A stretch of 64,000 nt of DNA from UBA9611 sp965237595 (GTDB lineage Bacteria; Chloroflexota; Dehalococcoidia; Lucifugimonadales; UBA3495): contig CBDEFY010000001.1 in the NCBI GenBank assembly GCA_965237595.1, forward strand, positions 434,001 through 498,000, written 5' to 3'. The notes below the pieces were generated by a model. The model was not told where the DNA came from, ran no database searches, and saw nothing but the letters and a program-made list of their open reading frames with translations. The position numbers and the translations under genes were made by a program. Shown here piece after piece: positions 16,480 through 25,613 of this stretch (position 1 is the stretch's first letter; each line of letters begins with the position of its first letter).

Positions 16480-16493
16480 TTGGGTCCACCTCA

Positions 16494-17082
16494 AAGAGCC
16501 TCATTTCGTATTCTCCATATCTTGGGCCTGCTGAATGGTCCCCGCTCCGTTCAAGCGGAGGGGGAAATGTAGGCCAATTGACGGCTAGCCTTCCACCCTC
16601 CTAGCGCCGCCGCCAGCCTGAAGGGTTGGTGGAGTTCATCCTTACTCTGCATCCAACATAAATTGGACCACGCTTCTAACACAAGCCGCTCTATCCAATC
16701 GCCGACCCCAAGGATATTGATACCAAAGAGCGAAAATGTATGTCGGTTGCGATTGCTCAACCCCGGGTTAAGCGGCTATGGCAAGTCGCCGTCCTCTCGG
16801 CATCACCCCAGTCTCGGTTGTCCTGACCACAACATCAGTCGGGGGAAGAATTTCGTTGCCAATCATGTAACACTGTCCAGGAACAACGAGACGCCTCGCT
16901 CCACTCAGGGTAATAGGCGTGTCGGGGGTCGCTGAGTTTGCGATGACCGGCCGTAGAATTACCTCAATCACGGGTTAAAGCTGTAACCTTGGGGTCGAAC
17001 CGGCCTCTCCGCCCGTGCTAAACTGCCCGAGTCGTTGCATCGGGTTATGACAATCAGCGTGTGAGGTTGGGACGGGAATCAA
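16494..17082. other. Intergenic region without a recognisable gene
   Basis: Nearly 590 bases between the IS3 element and dinG. It contains the second REP-like repeat (about 16823-16919). A minus-strand frame of 67 codons (16768-16971) runs through that repeat and is not credible. No tRNA or strong promoter was found. It probably holds the original upstream region of the lipoprotein gene, displaced by the IS, and the dinG promoter. Confidence 0.5.
16823..16919. repeat. REP/MITE-like repeat, diverged copy 2
   Basis: Compared by eye with copy 1 at 5595-5705 (opposite strand), this stretch shares the blocks CATCAGTC..GAAGAATTTC.TTGC, CACTG.CC and GAGACGCCTCGCTCCACTC in the same order and spacing. 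It is more diverged than a recent copy would be. Confidence 0.45.
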
Positions 17083-19902
17083 GTGGTCCTCTTCGATACA
17101 GACATCTCCCCTTTCGAGCAGGTCAACGTCGCTCTGGACCTGGAGACCACAGGCCTGGATTCCTCCCGCCACGCCATCCTTGAGATTGGCGCCGTCCGGT
17201 TTCGCGGCGACGAAATCATCGAGACCTACCAGACCCTGGTCAACCCCGGCGTTCAAATCCCCGAATTCATCCAGCGCCTGACCCACATCTCGCCCCAGCA
17301 GGTGAAACGCGCACCCTTCTTCTCGTCGGTCTCCTCTGAGATTGAGGACTTCCTCGGGGCGGACCCCATCATCGGCCATAACATCTCATTCGACATTGGC
17401 TTTTTGGCCAGCAACGGCATCAACCTCAACAACCCTTCCTACGACACCTGGGACTTAGCCTCGGTCTTCATGCCCCAGTCCAGGCAGTACTCCCTGAAGT
17501 ACCTAACTACCTACTTCGGAGTCGAGCATAAAGACGCTCACCGGGCCTTGGCCGACGCCATGGCCACGAAGAACGTGTTCGTCAAGCTGCTGCGGCTGGC
17601 TGCCGAGCAGGACTCCGGGCTACTGACCTATATCTCCAACCTGGCCGCCCGCAGCGGATGGTCCATCAGCGCGGTCCTGGCCGGTCTTGAGGGTGTCGGC
17701 GGCGGCAAAACCTCGGCGGTTGGTCTTACCGGCCTCGATCTGGAGCAACTGGCCGTCCGGCTGGGCGCCCCGGAGAAACGCCGCGCCGACCCGTCGCTCC
17801 ACGATCTCAGCGAGGACAAGGTTGCCGGGCTGCTGTCTCAGAACGGCTCCTTCGCCAAGGTCTTTTCCGGGTTCGAGCACCGGGCCGAGCAGGAAGAGAT
17901 GCTGGCAGGCGTCACCAAGGCCACGTACCACAACCAGCACTTGGTGGTGGAGGGCGGCACCGGGGTCGGCAAGTCCATGGCATACCTGCTGCCGTCGGCG
18001 GTCTTCGCCATATCCAAGGGACAGAGAGTGGTTGTCTCCACCAACACCATCAACCTGCAAGAACAGTTGATGAATAAAGACATCCCGGCGCTGACCGAGG
18101 TATTGGAGCAGTCGGGGTTGGTCCAGAAAGGCGTCCTCAAGGCCGCGCTGCTCAAGGGCCGGGCCAACTACCTATGCCTGAGACGCTGGAACCATCTGGC
18201 CCGCGGCGATTCGCCATCGGTGGACGACGCCCGACTCTTGTCCAAGACCTCCGTCTGGATGCAAGAAACGTTGAGCGGCGACCGGGCGGAGATTAACCTG
18301 GCGGGACGGGACGCCGGTTCCTGGAGCCACATCTCGGCCGGCGAGAAGGGGTTCTGCCCCGGCCTGCGGGACGGCTCGCCCTGCTTCCTCCGGGCCGCCA
18401 GAGAGCGGGCCGAACAGGCCCACATCGTGGTGGTGAACCACGCTTTGCTGCTGTCCGACCTGGCCCGGGGCGGCGGCCTCATCCCCGATTACCAGCACCT
18501 GGTCATCGACGAGGCCCACAATCTGGAAGACGAGGCCACCAGGCAGTTGGGCTTCAGCGTCTCGCAGGACAAACTGGACGAGGTCTGGGAACCCCAAACC
18601 CGTTTGACCAACCAGCTACGGCAGGCCATGGCCGCCGAAGGCCTGGACTCGGCGGTGCGGCAGGAGGCGGAGAACGCCGTGTCCGGAGTTGAAGGCGAAG
18701 GCGCCAAGACCCGTCAGATCTGGGCCCGCCTCTGGGCCGAAGTCGAGCGCTTCCAGGCCAATCAGAAAAGCGGTTCCCAGGACAACGGCTCTCAATTGTT
18801 GATTACGCCTCAGATCAGAAGCACCCAGGGTTGGGATGAACTGCATCTGGCCTGGGAGAACCTGGACGTGGGACTGCAACAGGCCGCCCAGAACGTGGGC
18901 CGGTTGCACCGATTTTTGGAATCGACCCAACTCCCCGGCGCCAGCGACCAGCCAGCCCTGGTCATGGAAGCCGCCAACCTGATGGACGATGTGGAATCCC
19001 TGCGGGAGCAGCTCGACTCCATCCTGGGCAACCCCTTGGACGACGACATCCACTGGATCAGCACCGACCAAGTGCGGGGCAATGTCACCGCCTCCCTTAA
19101 CTCGGCGCCCTTGGACATCAGCGGCACCCTGGCCGCAAACCTTTTCCAGCATAAAGACAGCGTGGTCCTGACCAGCGCCACCCTCAGCACCGAGGGCAGC
19201 TTTGAATATTTCAAGAGCCGGGTCGGGGTGGGAATTGACTCCCCGGAGTTGTTGGTGGGCTCTCCCTTCGACTATCAAAAGGCGGCGCTACTATTGATTC
19301 CCGAAGACATGCCGCCGCCCAACTCAGACGGGTACGTCAATGCAATGGTCAGGGTGTTGACCGACCTAGGCACGGCGATGAAAGGGCGGACTATGGCCCT
19401 ATTCACGTCGTACGCGTCGCTCCGGGCGGTGGCCCAACGGCTCCGCGCCCCGCTGATGGGCGAGAGCATCCAGGTGCTGGCGCAGAGCGTTGACGGCTCG
19501 GCCCAACAGTTGATGACCCGGTTCGCCGAGGAGCCCAACAGCGTGCTCTTGGGGACCAGCAGTTTCTGGGAGGGAGTGGACCTACCGTCGGGGATGCTTA
19601 AAGCCTTGGTGTTGACCCGGCTTCCCTTCCAGGTGCCCACCGACCCGATCGTGAAAGCCCGGTCCGATCAGTACGAAGACCCATTCAACCAGTTTTCCGT
19701 GCCCCAGGCCGTGCTCCGGTTCCGCCAGGGATTCGGCCGCCTGATCCGGAATAAAGAAGACCGGGGGACTATCGTCATCATGGACAACCGCATCACGGGG
19801 CGCTCCTACGGCAAGTCCTTCTTGCGGTCGATTCCCCCGTGCACCCTGCAGCCCAGTGGTCTGGCCAACGTCGGCTCGCTGGCTGCCAAGTGGATTGCCT
19901 AG
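17083..19902 (+). CDS. dinG: DnaQ-type exonuclease fused to DinG-family helicase
   Basis: A 939-residue protein like the DinG of Firmicutes. Residues ~15-165 are a DEDDh 3'-5' exonuclease with VALDLETTG, GHNISFDIGF and the HRALADA motif. Residues ~265-930 are a superfamily 2 XPD/DinG helicase with Walker A GGTGVGKS (about 290), DEAH box VIDEAHNLED (about 475) and motif VI QGFGRLIRNKEDRG. Three cysteines lie in the FeS-cluster region (YLC, FCP, SPC) but I see no fourth, so the cluster is doubtful. Start is GTG. It probably unwinds or degrades DNA during repair and replication-transcription conflicts. A glycosylase gene follows 35 bases later. Confidence 0.9.
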   Translation: MVLFDTDISPFEQVNVALDLETTGLDSSRHAILEIGAVRFRGDEIIETYQTLVNPGVQIPEFIQRLTHISPQQVKRAPFFSSVSSEIEDFLGADPIIGHNISFDIGFLASNGINLNNPSYDTWDLASVFMPQSRQYSLKYLTTYFGVEHKDAHRALADAMATKNVFVKLLRLAAEQDSGLLTYISNLAARSGWSISAVLAGLEGVGGGKTSAVGLTGLDLEQLAVRLGAPEKRRADPSLHDLSEDKVAGLLSQNGSFAKVFSGFEHRAEQEEMLAGVTKATYHNQHLVVEGGTGVGKSMAYLLPSAVFAISKGQRVVVSTNTINLQEQLMNKDIPALTEVLEQSGLVQKGVLKAALLKGRANYLCLRRWNHLARGDSPSVDDARLLSKTSVWMQETLSGDRAEINLAGRDAGSWSHISAGEKGFCPGLRDGSPCFLRAARERAEQAHIVVVNHALLLSDLARGGGLIPDYQHLVIDEAHNLEDEATRQLGFSVSQDKLDEVWEPQTRLTNQLRQAMAAEGLDSAVRQEAENAVSGVEGEGAKTRQIWARLWAEVERFQANQKSGSQDNGSQLLITPQIRSTQGWDELHLAWENLDVGLQQAAQNVGRLHRFLESTQLPGASDQPALVMEAANLMDDVESLREQLDSILGNPLDDDIHWISTDQVRGNVTASLNSAPLDISGTLAANLFQHKDSVVLTSATLSTEGSFEYFKSRVGVGIDSPELLVGSPFDYQKAALLLIPEDMPPPNSDGYVNAMVRVLTDLGTAMKGRTMALFTSYASLRAVAQRLRAPLMGESIQVLAQSVDGSAQQLMTRFAEEPNSVLLGTSSFWEGVDLPSGMLKALVLTRLPFQVPTDPIVKARSDQYEDPFNQFSVPQAVLRFRQGFGRLIRNKEDRGTIVIMDNRITGRSYGKSFLRSIPPCTLQPSGLANVGSLAAKWIA

Positions 19903-19937
19903 ACAGCATTCCCCAAGCAGCCCTTGAGGAGAAACCA

Positions 19938-20792
19938 GTGGAACTGACCATTGACCAACCCTTCGACCTGGCAGCCAGTTTGGAGAGCGGCCAGGCCCAC
20001 CGGTGGAAAAAGGTGGATGGCTGGTATTCAGGAGTGGTCCGGGGGGATTTCATCCAGGTCCGGCAGAAGGGTCAGAGGGTGGAGTTCCTCGCCAGCCAAT
20101 CACAAGAATCGGCTGCGGCGGCCATGCTGCGCGACTACTTCCGGCTGGACGACGACATCCACGCCATCTACTCCGACATCAACCGGGACAGGCGGGTGGC
20201 GGATATGGTCAGCAAGTATCCGGGCCTGCGGGTGTTGCGCACCGAGCCCTGGGAATGTTTGGTGGCCTTCATCTGCTCCGCCAACAACAACATCGCCCGC
20301 ATCCACCAACTTATGGAGCGCATGTCCGAGGAGTTTGGTAATCCTATCCTATTGAATGGCCAGACCCGGTACACATTCCCAAGCCCCGTCGACCTGACCG
20401 AGGCCGGCGAAGGGGAACTACGGCGGCTGGGACTGGGGTTCCGGGCGCCTTACGTGGACCAAGCGGCCAGGGCCGTCTTGGCAGGGGAGTTGGACCTGGC
20501 GGCCTTGGTGCGGATGCCCTACGCCGAAGCCAAGGCGGCATTGATGGAGAGAAGGGGAATCGGCCCCAAGATTGCCGACTGTATCGCCGTGTTCTCCCTG
20601 GAGAAACTGGAGGCGTTTCCCATCGATGTGTGGGTCCGCCGGGCCCTGGGAGAATGGTACTTCCCCGGCCAGAAAACCCCGCCCGGCCGGGTCCTGCTGG
20701 AATGGGCCCAAGAACACTTCGGGCGTTACGGCGGCTACGCCCAGCAGTACCTGTTCCACGGCCAAAGGCTCAGCAAGAAAGCTGATAGCTGA
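19938..20792 (+). CDS. 8-oxoguanine DNA glycosylase (OGG1-type)
   Basis: A 284-residue HhH-GPD base-excision enzyme. The hairpin-helix-hairpin and catalytic region is GIGPKIADCIAVFSLEKLEA followed by FPIDVWVRR: the lysine of GPK corresponds to the Schiff-base lysine of OGG1 and the Asp of PIDV to the catalytic Asp. An N-terminal domain (FDLAASLESGQAHRWKKVDG) matches the OGG N-terminal fold. It would remove 8-oxoguanine and nick the strand. The GTG at 19938 has a GAGGAG site at correct spacing. It lies 35 bases after dinG, suggesting one repair operon. Confidence 0.88.
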   Translation: MELTIDQPFDLAASLESGQAHRWKKVDGWYSGVVRGDFIQVRQKGQRVEFLASQSQESAAAAMLRDYFRLDDDIHAIYSDINRDRRVADMVSKYPGLRVLRTEPWECLVAFICSANNNIARIHQLMERMSEEFGNPILLNGQTRYTFPSPVDLTEAGEGELRRLGLGFRAPYVDQAARAVLAGELDLAALVRMPYAEAKAALMERRGIGPKIADCIAVFSLEKLEAFPIDVWVRRALGEWYFPGQKTPPGRVLLEWAQEHFGRYGGYAQQYLFHGQRLSKKADS

Positions 20793-20796
20793 CAGC
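20779..20796. repeat. GCTGAnn heptamer run
   Basis: AAGCTGATAGCTGACAGC overlaps the stop of the glycosylase gene; same motif family as at 12388-12424, 37398-37424 and 38637-38690. Confidence 0.4.
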
Positions 20797-20837
20797 CTTC
20801 CTGGAAATGGTCTCAACCACGGGTATAGATTACGCGC

Positions 20838-20866
20838 ATCCTTCGACGGGCTCAGCAACTGTCTTG
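20838..20866. repeat. Short REP-like palindrome half beside an IS110 end
   Basis: CCTTCGACGGGCTCAGCAAC is of a type (CCTTCGAC.GGCTCAG) that, from general knowledge, is dispersed in many environmental genomes. It lies just beyond the 3' end of the IS110 transposase remnant; IS110-group elements are known to insert into such repeats. Confidence 0.4.
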
Positions 20867-20870
20867 GATG

Positions 20871-21398
20871 TCAAGGCGTTTGAAGGTTTGGCTGCCACTC
20901 TCTGCCATGTTTCACCATGGAATTTAGAATGACCAAGAGCTTGCGCATACAGGCCGTCAAGGCCACTTTCTTGGGTTTGCCCATGGAGCATAGCCGTTGA
21001 TAAAACTCTTTGATCACCGGATTGTACCGGGTCGCCACCAAGGCCGCCATGTAAAGGGCCGCCCTCACGTGACGGCGTCCTCCCCAAACAGTGCGCTTGC
21101 CTCGGAGCGTTCCACTGTCCCTATTGAACGGTGCTACGCCCACCAGCGCGGCGACTTGACCCCGGTTCATCGTGCCCAATTCTGGCAGATTGGCCAAAAC
21201 GGTTGCCGTGAATACCGGGCCAACGCCAGGAGCGCTCCTTATGACCCTTTCTTTGGTCCGCCACATGGGACTGGAGCGGATGAAGCTGTCCAGGTCTTGG
21301 TCCAGGTCCTCCAAGCTTTTTTCCAGCCAGCGGATATGTTCTTCCACCTGAGGACGGATCCGAGCAATCACGGTCCTCCGGCGGTTCTTCTCCGCGGT
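20871..21398 (-). pseudogene. IS110-family transposase, C-terminal remnant
   Basis: Only the transposase_20 C-terminal domain remains: RSAPGVGPVFTATVLANLPE, MNRGQVAALVGVAPFNRDSG and RHVRAALYMAALVATRYNP are clear signatures. The N-terminal RuvC-like DEDD catalytic domain is missing because the left end of IS copy 1 starts at 21399. The apparent start of the frame lies inside that IS. The element cannot be active. Its upstream half, which in this group would also hold the guide (bridge) RNA region, is not found elsewhere in the window. Confidence 0.88.
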
Positions 21399-21441
21399 TG
21401 TTAGCAACCAGCAAAAGTGGGACACATTGGGAGCCGAGAGA

Positions 21442-22428
21442 TCAGGGGCTGGATGGAGGTCTGGTGAGCTCCCTGAGGGCCCTGTTGTAGCGTCGTCGCC
21501 GTTCGGTGGTTTGAGCCTTCACCTCCTTCCTGCGTTGTAGGATCTCTTGCCGTCTTCCCTTGAGCACGTCTGATGGTGTCACGTTGCCCAGAGCCTTGTG
21601 ATAGCGCCGGTAGTTGTAGTAGCTGACGAAGGCCGCGATAGCAGCCTCAAGGTCGGCGGGCAACTCATAAGGCACCTGGTTGACGTCCCGTTTGATGGTC
21701 TGGTGGTAGCGCTCCAGCTTCCCGTTGGTCTGAGGGTGGAAAGGAGTTGCTAGGATGTGCTTGATGCCAACCATCCCCAGGTAGTCCCTGAATGCTCTTT
21801 AGACATAGCCTGGACCGTTGTCACTCAGCAGCCTGGTGCGGTCTGTGACTGGAACTTGGTCCATGCTGGTCGTGTCCACAGCATCCTGGACCACCTCGAT
21901 GAAGGAGTCGGCCGTCATATCTTGCTGAAGCCTGTGAGCCAGGATGAAGCGGGAGTAGTCGTCCATAACGGTGACCAGGTAGTAGTAGCCCCAACCAACC
22001 ACCCTGAAGTATGAGGCATCGGTGGCCCACATCTGGTGAGGTCCTGTGGTCTTGCGGTGGTACTCCTTCCCCGCGGCCAACCGCATCTCAGGCCGCTTCA
22101 CTAGGCCCTCCCTGCCCAGGATACGGTAGACGCTGGACTCTGAGACTGAGAAGCCGTGGTTGTCGGTGATCCACGCGGCCAGCTGACGGCAGCTCAGCTC
22201 TGGCATCTCTCTGGCTGATAACAGGACTGAGCGTTCTTCCTGAATAGTAAGACGGTTCCATGGTGGCTGATCGCCTTCTGGTCGGTCCTCAAGTCCTTGT
22301 TGGTCTTGGCGTCTGAGCCACCGGTAGTAGGTGCTCTTAGGGATGCCCAGCTCTCTGAGGACCTTTCGCTTGGGGAGGGGAGACGAGGATACTTTGGTAA
22401 CTACCTCTGCCTTCTCCGGGGCGCTCAT
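21442..22428 (-). pseudogene. IS OrfB integrase of copy 1 with internal TAA
   Basis: The reading frame codes a ~328-residue rve integrase: an N-terminal HTH (RKVLRELGIPKSTYYRWLRR), first Asp in MWATDASYF, second Asp in LLSDNGPGYV, and the Glu in GKLERYHQTIKRDVNQ. A TAA at 21799-21801 interrupts it immediately after GPGYV, between the second Asp and the Glu, where relatives usually have Ser (TCA would be one base away). The same stop is in copy 2. One coding difference from copy 2 is seen in the C-terminal part (Glu versus Lys in TTERRRR). Confidence 0.9.
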
Positions 22429-22833
22429 CCGCTGGTACCGGTGGCGTCCTGGGGCACGGGGATGGCCGTTTTTTTGAGACGGTACGCCTCCAGCGACAGA
22501 TCGGCCACTAGCTCCTTGAGTTCCCCGTTCTCTCGCTTGAGCTGCCCTACCTCATGCTGAGTGGCGTCCCGAACCGAGTCACGGGTCAACCTCTCCTTGC
22601 CCGCCTCCATGAACTCTTTGGTCCACGAGTAGTAGGAGTGGGGCTTGATCCCCTCCCCGCCGGCACAGGTCGTTGACTGTGACCTCGCGGCGGAAGCCCT
22701 CCAGAACAATTCGGATCTTGTCTTCGGAGGTGTACTTACGTCGGGCAGCCGCCTTCACTGTACGGACGAAAGACCTGGTCTGCTCGCTTCGTTCCTCGGC
22801 GGCCTCTGCTTTGCTTACTTCTAATTGGGACAC
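22425..22833 (-). pseudogene. IS OrfA of copy 1, frameshifted
   Basis: Equivalent to the 135-residue OrfA of copy 2 (helix-turn-helix, RRKYTSEDKIRIVLEGFRRE), but a run of four C at 22655-22658 replaces three C in copy 2. The extra base shifts the frame in the middle of the helix-turn-helix. One further difference is Ala for Val near the C-terminus. A homopolymer sequencing error cannot be excluded. Confidence 0.8.
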
Positions 22834-22939
22834 ATCTGCTCCTTTCTGTGGGTAACTCTACCCTCATTTCAGGAGCTCACACCACCCTCCCACTCTCGGG
22901 TTTTCCTACCCTTATATGTGTCCCATTATCGCTGACGGT

Positions 22940-24400
22940 CTACAGGCGGCGGCGTGTATTGGTGGCCGTGCTCGGCATACTCATAATGATGTCGATTGTA
23001 TGAACGCCTATCGGGGCACTGATGGAAAATTCGCAGAGTTGAGGCCGCAATAGAAGATTAATTGGCGAACGGTCATTCCAGTGCTCGTATTCCGAGCAAT
23101 CTCCTTGGATCGGCAGGACAAACCTGGCTTCATTGTCAATCACAATGGTCGCCCCTCCACCGCCTGTATACAAAATACTTGCTTCTTCAAACCGCAGGCC
23201 CGTGATGCGTAGCGATGCTTCAGTGTCATCATCGGTTTTCAGTGCCGAACTCGCGATCCAGCCGTCAACGCTGTCTCCGGAAAAATCTCTGATCCATTCC
23301 TCACCGCTGGTGATACTTAAGATGAGTTGCGCATCATCGTGAACATCGGTCAACACCGCGCTGGCGACAGCCCCTAGCTGACCGTCCAGGTCGAGCATAC
23401 AGGAATGCTGCGTTGGGTCTAAGACGTTCCGGCATGGCGGTGGGTCATTTCGCCAATGGCCGGGCAAGAGGTCACCGATAGCCGTGGAATTAATATGCAC
23501 GAAATCTACTAGGCCCGTTTGCACGTTTGAATCTTGGCCGTCTTTCTCCAGGATCTTATCCACAACTGCCGATGAGCCTTGTAGGTCGTCCACACTTTGA
23601 GTGTCCAAGCTACAGACCCACGTTGGGTTGAAAAATTGCTGTGTGGAATTCAACGGGGCATCCAACGTGATGATTGAATGGACATGGTCGCTCAAGAAAT
23701 CGGGTTCTTCGCTCAGGAAGTTATCTGTTTCGGACCCGCCGGCCGCCCAATAGGCTGCCACCAAGCCTCCCATGCTGTGGCTGACGATATCTAATTTCAG
23801 ACTTGACTCCTGCTCACGTAATCGTCCAATGAGCCAATCCAGGGATGAAGAGGCTTCGGCCACCCCATTACACGTGTCCGAACGCTCGTATTTAGGCCTT
23901 TGCCAATCGCCAGGATCGCACCAAGCATTACTGCCGTTGCTGTTGAAGTCGAAATCCCGATAGCTGGAACCGATAATTTGAGCGCTATCTGACAACTCCG
24001 GTGGCAACTGACTTCTGAGCCGCTCTCGATGCTCCCAATAAGACCCGGACTCGTATTGGGTGTCGCAATCGATCCCCAAGGACGGATCAACGCTGAGGCT
24101 ATTTATCCCTTCAATAAAGATGATAATCGCCGAAAATCCCAGGCTCGGGACCAGCGTAGCCGTTGGCGTTTCAGTGGGTTCGATGGTAGGTTCAACGGTG
24201 GGTTCCGCCGTAGCTCCGGCGGTGGGTTCGACCGTGGGTTTAGCAGTAGGTTCGACTGTGGGTTCGACGGTTGGTCCAGCAATGGGTGGAATGGTCGAGG
24301 AGGGGGAAGGCATATCGGTTTCACTGTTAGGGCACGCTGAAAGCCCGAAAGCGATAGCGACTAAGGCAATGATAAATATCCATTTGTGGGAATTGAACAC
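22940..24400 (-). CDS. Lipase-like alpha/beta-hydrolase lipoprotein, 3' end cut by IS copy 1
   Basis: A 486-codon frame. The N-terminus (GTG start) is a signal ending FGLSAC (lipobox), followed by a PTVEPT-type repeat linker (~residues 30-85). The hydrolase core contains the nucleophile motif VSHSMGGLVAAYW, and a later VHDDAQL region. The last codons and the stop (RRRL, then TAG) are supplied by the IS end at 22944, so the native C-terminus is missing and the true length is unknown. Probably exported and lipid-anchored esterase; whether it still works is unclear. Confidence 0.72.
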   Translation of the reverse strand: MFNSHKWIFIIALVAIAFGLSACPNSETDMPSPSSTIPPIAGPTVEPTVEPTAKPTVEPTAGATAEPTVEPTIEPTETPTATLVPSLGFSAIIIFIEGINSLSVDPSLGIDCDTQYESGSYWEHRERLRSQLPPELSDSAQIIGSSYRDFDFNSNGSNAWCDPGDWQRPKYERSDTCNGVAEASSSLDWLIGRLREQESSLKLDIVSHSMGGLVAAYWAAGGSETDNFLSEEPDFLSDHVHSIITLDAPLNSTQQFFNPTWVCSLDTQSVDDLQGSSAVVDKILEKDGQDSNVQTGLVDFVHINSTAIGDLLPGHWRNDPPPCRNVLDPTQHSCMLDLDGQLGAVASAVLTDVHDDAQLILSITSGEEWIRDFSGDSVDGWIASSALKTDDDTEASLRITGLRFEEASILYTGGGGATIVIDNEARFVLPIQGDCSEYEHWNDRSPINLLLRPQLCEFSISAPIGVHTIDIIMSMPSTATNTRRRL

Positions 24401-24429
24401 GGTGAAATATTACCATGACTCATAGGCCG

Positions 24430-24520
24430 ACACCGTCTCGCGGAGCGTGGTTGAAGACATCTCCAAGCTATCCGCCGAAGACCTGGACTACTTCTCCCTG
24501 CTCATAATGAGGCGGTAGAT
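24430..24520 (+). pseudogene. Possible gene-end remnant
   Basis: A plus-strand frame of 29 codons ending SAEDLDYFSLLIMRR before a TAG reads like the C-terminus of a helical protein but has no upstream coding sequence. It lies between two minus-strand genes. I do not recognise it and it may be chance. Confidence 0.2.
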
Positions 24521-24526
24521 GGCTCC

Positions 24527-25489
24527 TCAGATCTCCAGCGCCAGCTTGATCAGTCCGTCTTCCCTACTCGCGTATAGCTCGTACCCAGTCGGCGCTTCCT
24601 CGAACCCGAACCGGTGCGTAATCAGCCATGACAGGTCGGCCTCACCCTTGGCCCGCAGGTCCACCGCCTGTTGGATCGGCCGGGCCGGGGCCTCACAGGT
24701 GGCACTGACCGTGCCAATCATGGTCAGTTGCTTGGCGATGGCTGTCAGGTAGTCGAAGGTGACTTCCTTCTCCTCAGGTATGCCGAAGAGCACCAATGTG
24801 CCGTACATCCGGGCCATGGCTACGCACTGGTCCAAGGCCGCGGAGTCGCCGCTGGCTTCAACCACGATGTCGGCTCCTTGATTGCCGAACACCTCCCGCA
24901 CCACCTTCTCCGGGGCCACCCTGCTGGAATTTATGGCCAGGTTTGCGCCCAGTTTCCGGGACAGAGCCAAGCGATTCTCGTGGAGATCGATGGCGATGAT
25001 TTTTCCCGCGCCCATCTGCTTCAGGGTCATGGTGAAAAGGAGTCCGATGCACCCTTGGCCGAGCACCGCCACGTTCTTTCCGGCCACGGGCCCAACCTGG
25101 TCCAAGGCGTACAACACCGTGCCCCAAGGCTGGCACATGAGCCATTCGCCCATCTCCCCCTCGTCCGGCAGGGACACCAAGGTCTCCGGTTGGGCCACCA
25201 CGTATTCGGCGCCCCCGTTCAGGTTCAGCGCGGGCAGGTAAATCACCCGGCGACCCTCGGGCCATTCCACCGACCTGCTCCGCACTATGGTCCCGGCGCA
25301 CTCGTGGCAGGGAGTCCCCGGCTCCAGCGGATAGTCTTCCTCCGGCTGGGGGTGGCGGTAGACCATCATGTCGGTGCCGCAGACCGACAGAGCCTCCAAC
25401 TTGACCAAGACTTCGCCGTCCGACGGTTCCGGGACCGGCACCTCGATCAACCGCAGCCTCCGTGGGCCGGTTACTTGGATTGCTTTCAC
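24527..25489 (-). CDS. Zinc-type alcohol dehydrogenase (MDR superfamily)
   Basis: A 320-residue medium-chain dehydrogenase/reductase. It has the catalytic zinc Cys in LSVCGTDMMVYR, a PCHECAGT segment at the usual GHE position, and the nucleotide-binding turn VAVLGQGCIGLLF. The four-cysteine structural zinc loop is missing. It probably oxidises an alcohol with NAD(P)+; substrate unknown. It is divergently arranged with the hydrolase gene at 25614. Confidence 0.85.
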   Translation of the reverse strand: MKAIQVTGPRRLRLIEVPVPEPSDGEVLVKLEALSVCGTDMMVYRHPQPEEDYPLEPGTPCHECAGTIVRSRSVEWPEGRRVIYLPALNLNGGAEYVVAQPETLVSLPDEGEMGEWLMCQPWGTVLYALDQVGPVAGKNVAVLGQGCIGLLFTMTLKQMGAGKIIAIDLHENRLALSRKLGANLAINSSRVAPEKVVREVFGNQGADIVVEASGDSAALDQCVAMARMYGTLVLFGIPEEKEVTFDYLTAIAKQLTMIGTVSATCEAPARPIQQAVDLRAKGEADLSWLITHRFGFEEAPTGYELYASREDGLIKLALEI

Positions 25490-25613
25490 TAAAGTTTCCG
25501 TGAAGGTCCCGTGTGGTGGATTCCGGCCAGCTTAGCATACCCGCTGCCAACCGGTTAAGGGTTCTCTGTATGCTAAACTGATGCCCAATTCGGCGCGACC
25601 GGGAGGAAACGAG

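Larger units (their letters stand above)
15164..16493 (+). mobile_element. IS3-family insertion sequence
   Basis: A 1330-bp element with imperfect terminal repeats: left end TGAGGTGGACCCGG..., right end ...GGGTCCACCTCA. It is flanked by AAG on both sides (15161-15163 and 16494-16496), a 3-bp target duplication as expected for IS3. It contains two overlapping genes (orfA and orfB). It inserted 16 bp upstream of the duplicated-domain lipoprotein. A related right end, without the rest of the element, is found at 52938-52985. Confidence 0.92.
21399..22944 (-). mobile_element. Two-gene rve-type insertion sequence, copy 1 (1546 bp)
   Basis: Nearly identical to copy 2 at 30307-31851. Ends are TGTTAGCAACC... 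and ...GACGGTCTACA, with an imperfect inner match around TGGGACACAT. The flanks differ (CCGCGGT on the left, GGCGGCG on the right), so no target duplication exists: the left flank is a cut IS110 gene and the right flank a cut lipoprotein gene. This points to a deletion or recombination after insertion. Family is IS3/IS481-like; I cannot assign a subgroup. Confidence 0.9.

Noticed and set aside
16768..16971. Minus-strand 67-codon frame
   Set aside because: It runs through the REP-like repeat and has no family match or start site.
22655..22658. OrfA frameshift as proof of decay
   Set aside because: The extra base is in a C run, so a sequencing error is equally possible; it is listed only as a difference between copies.
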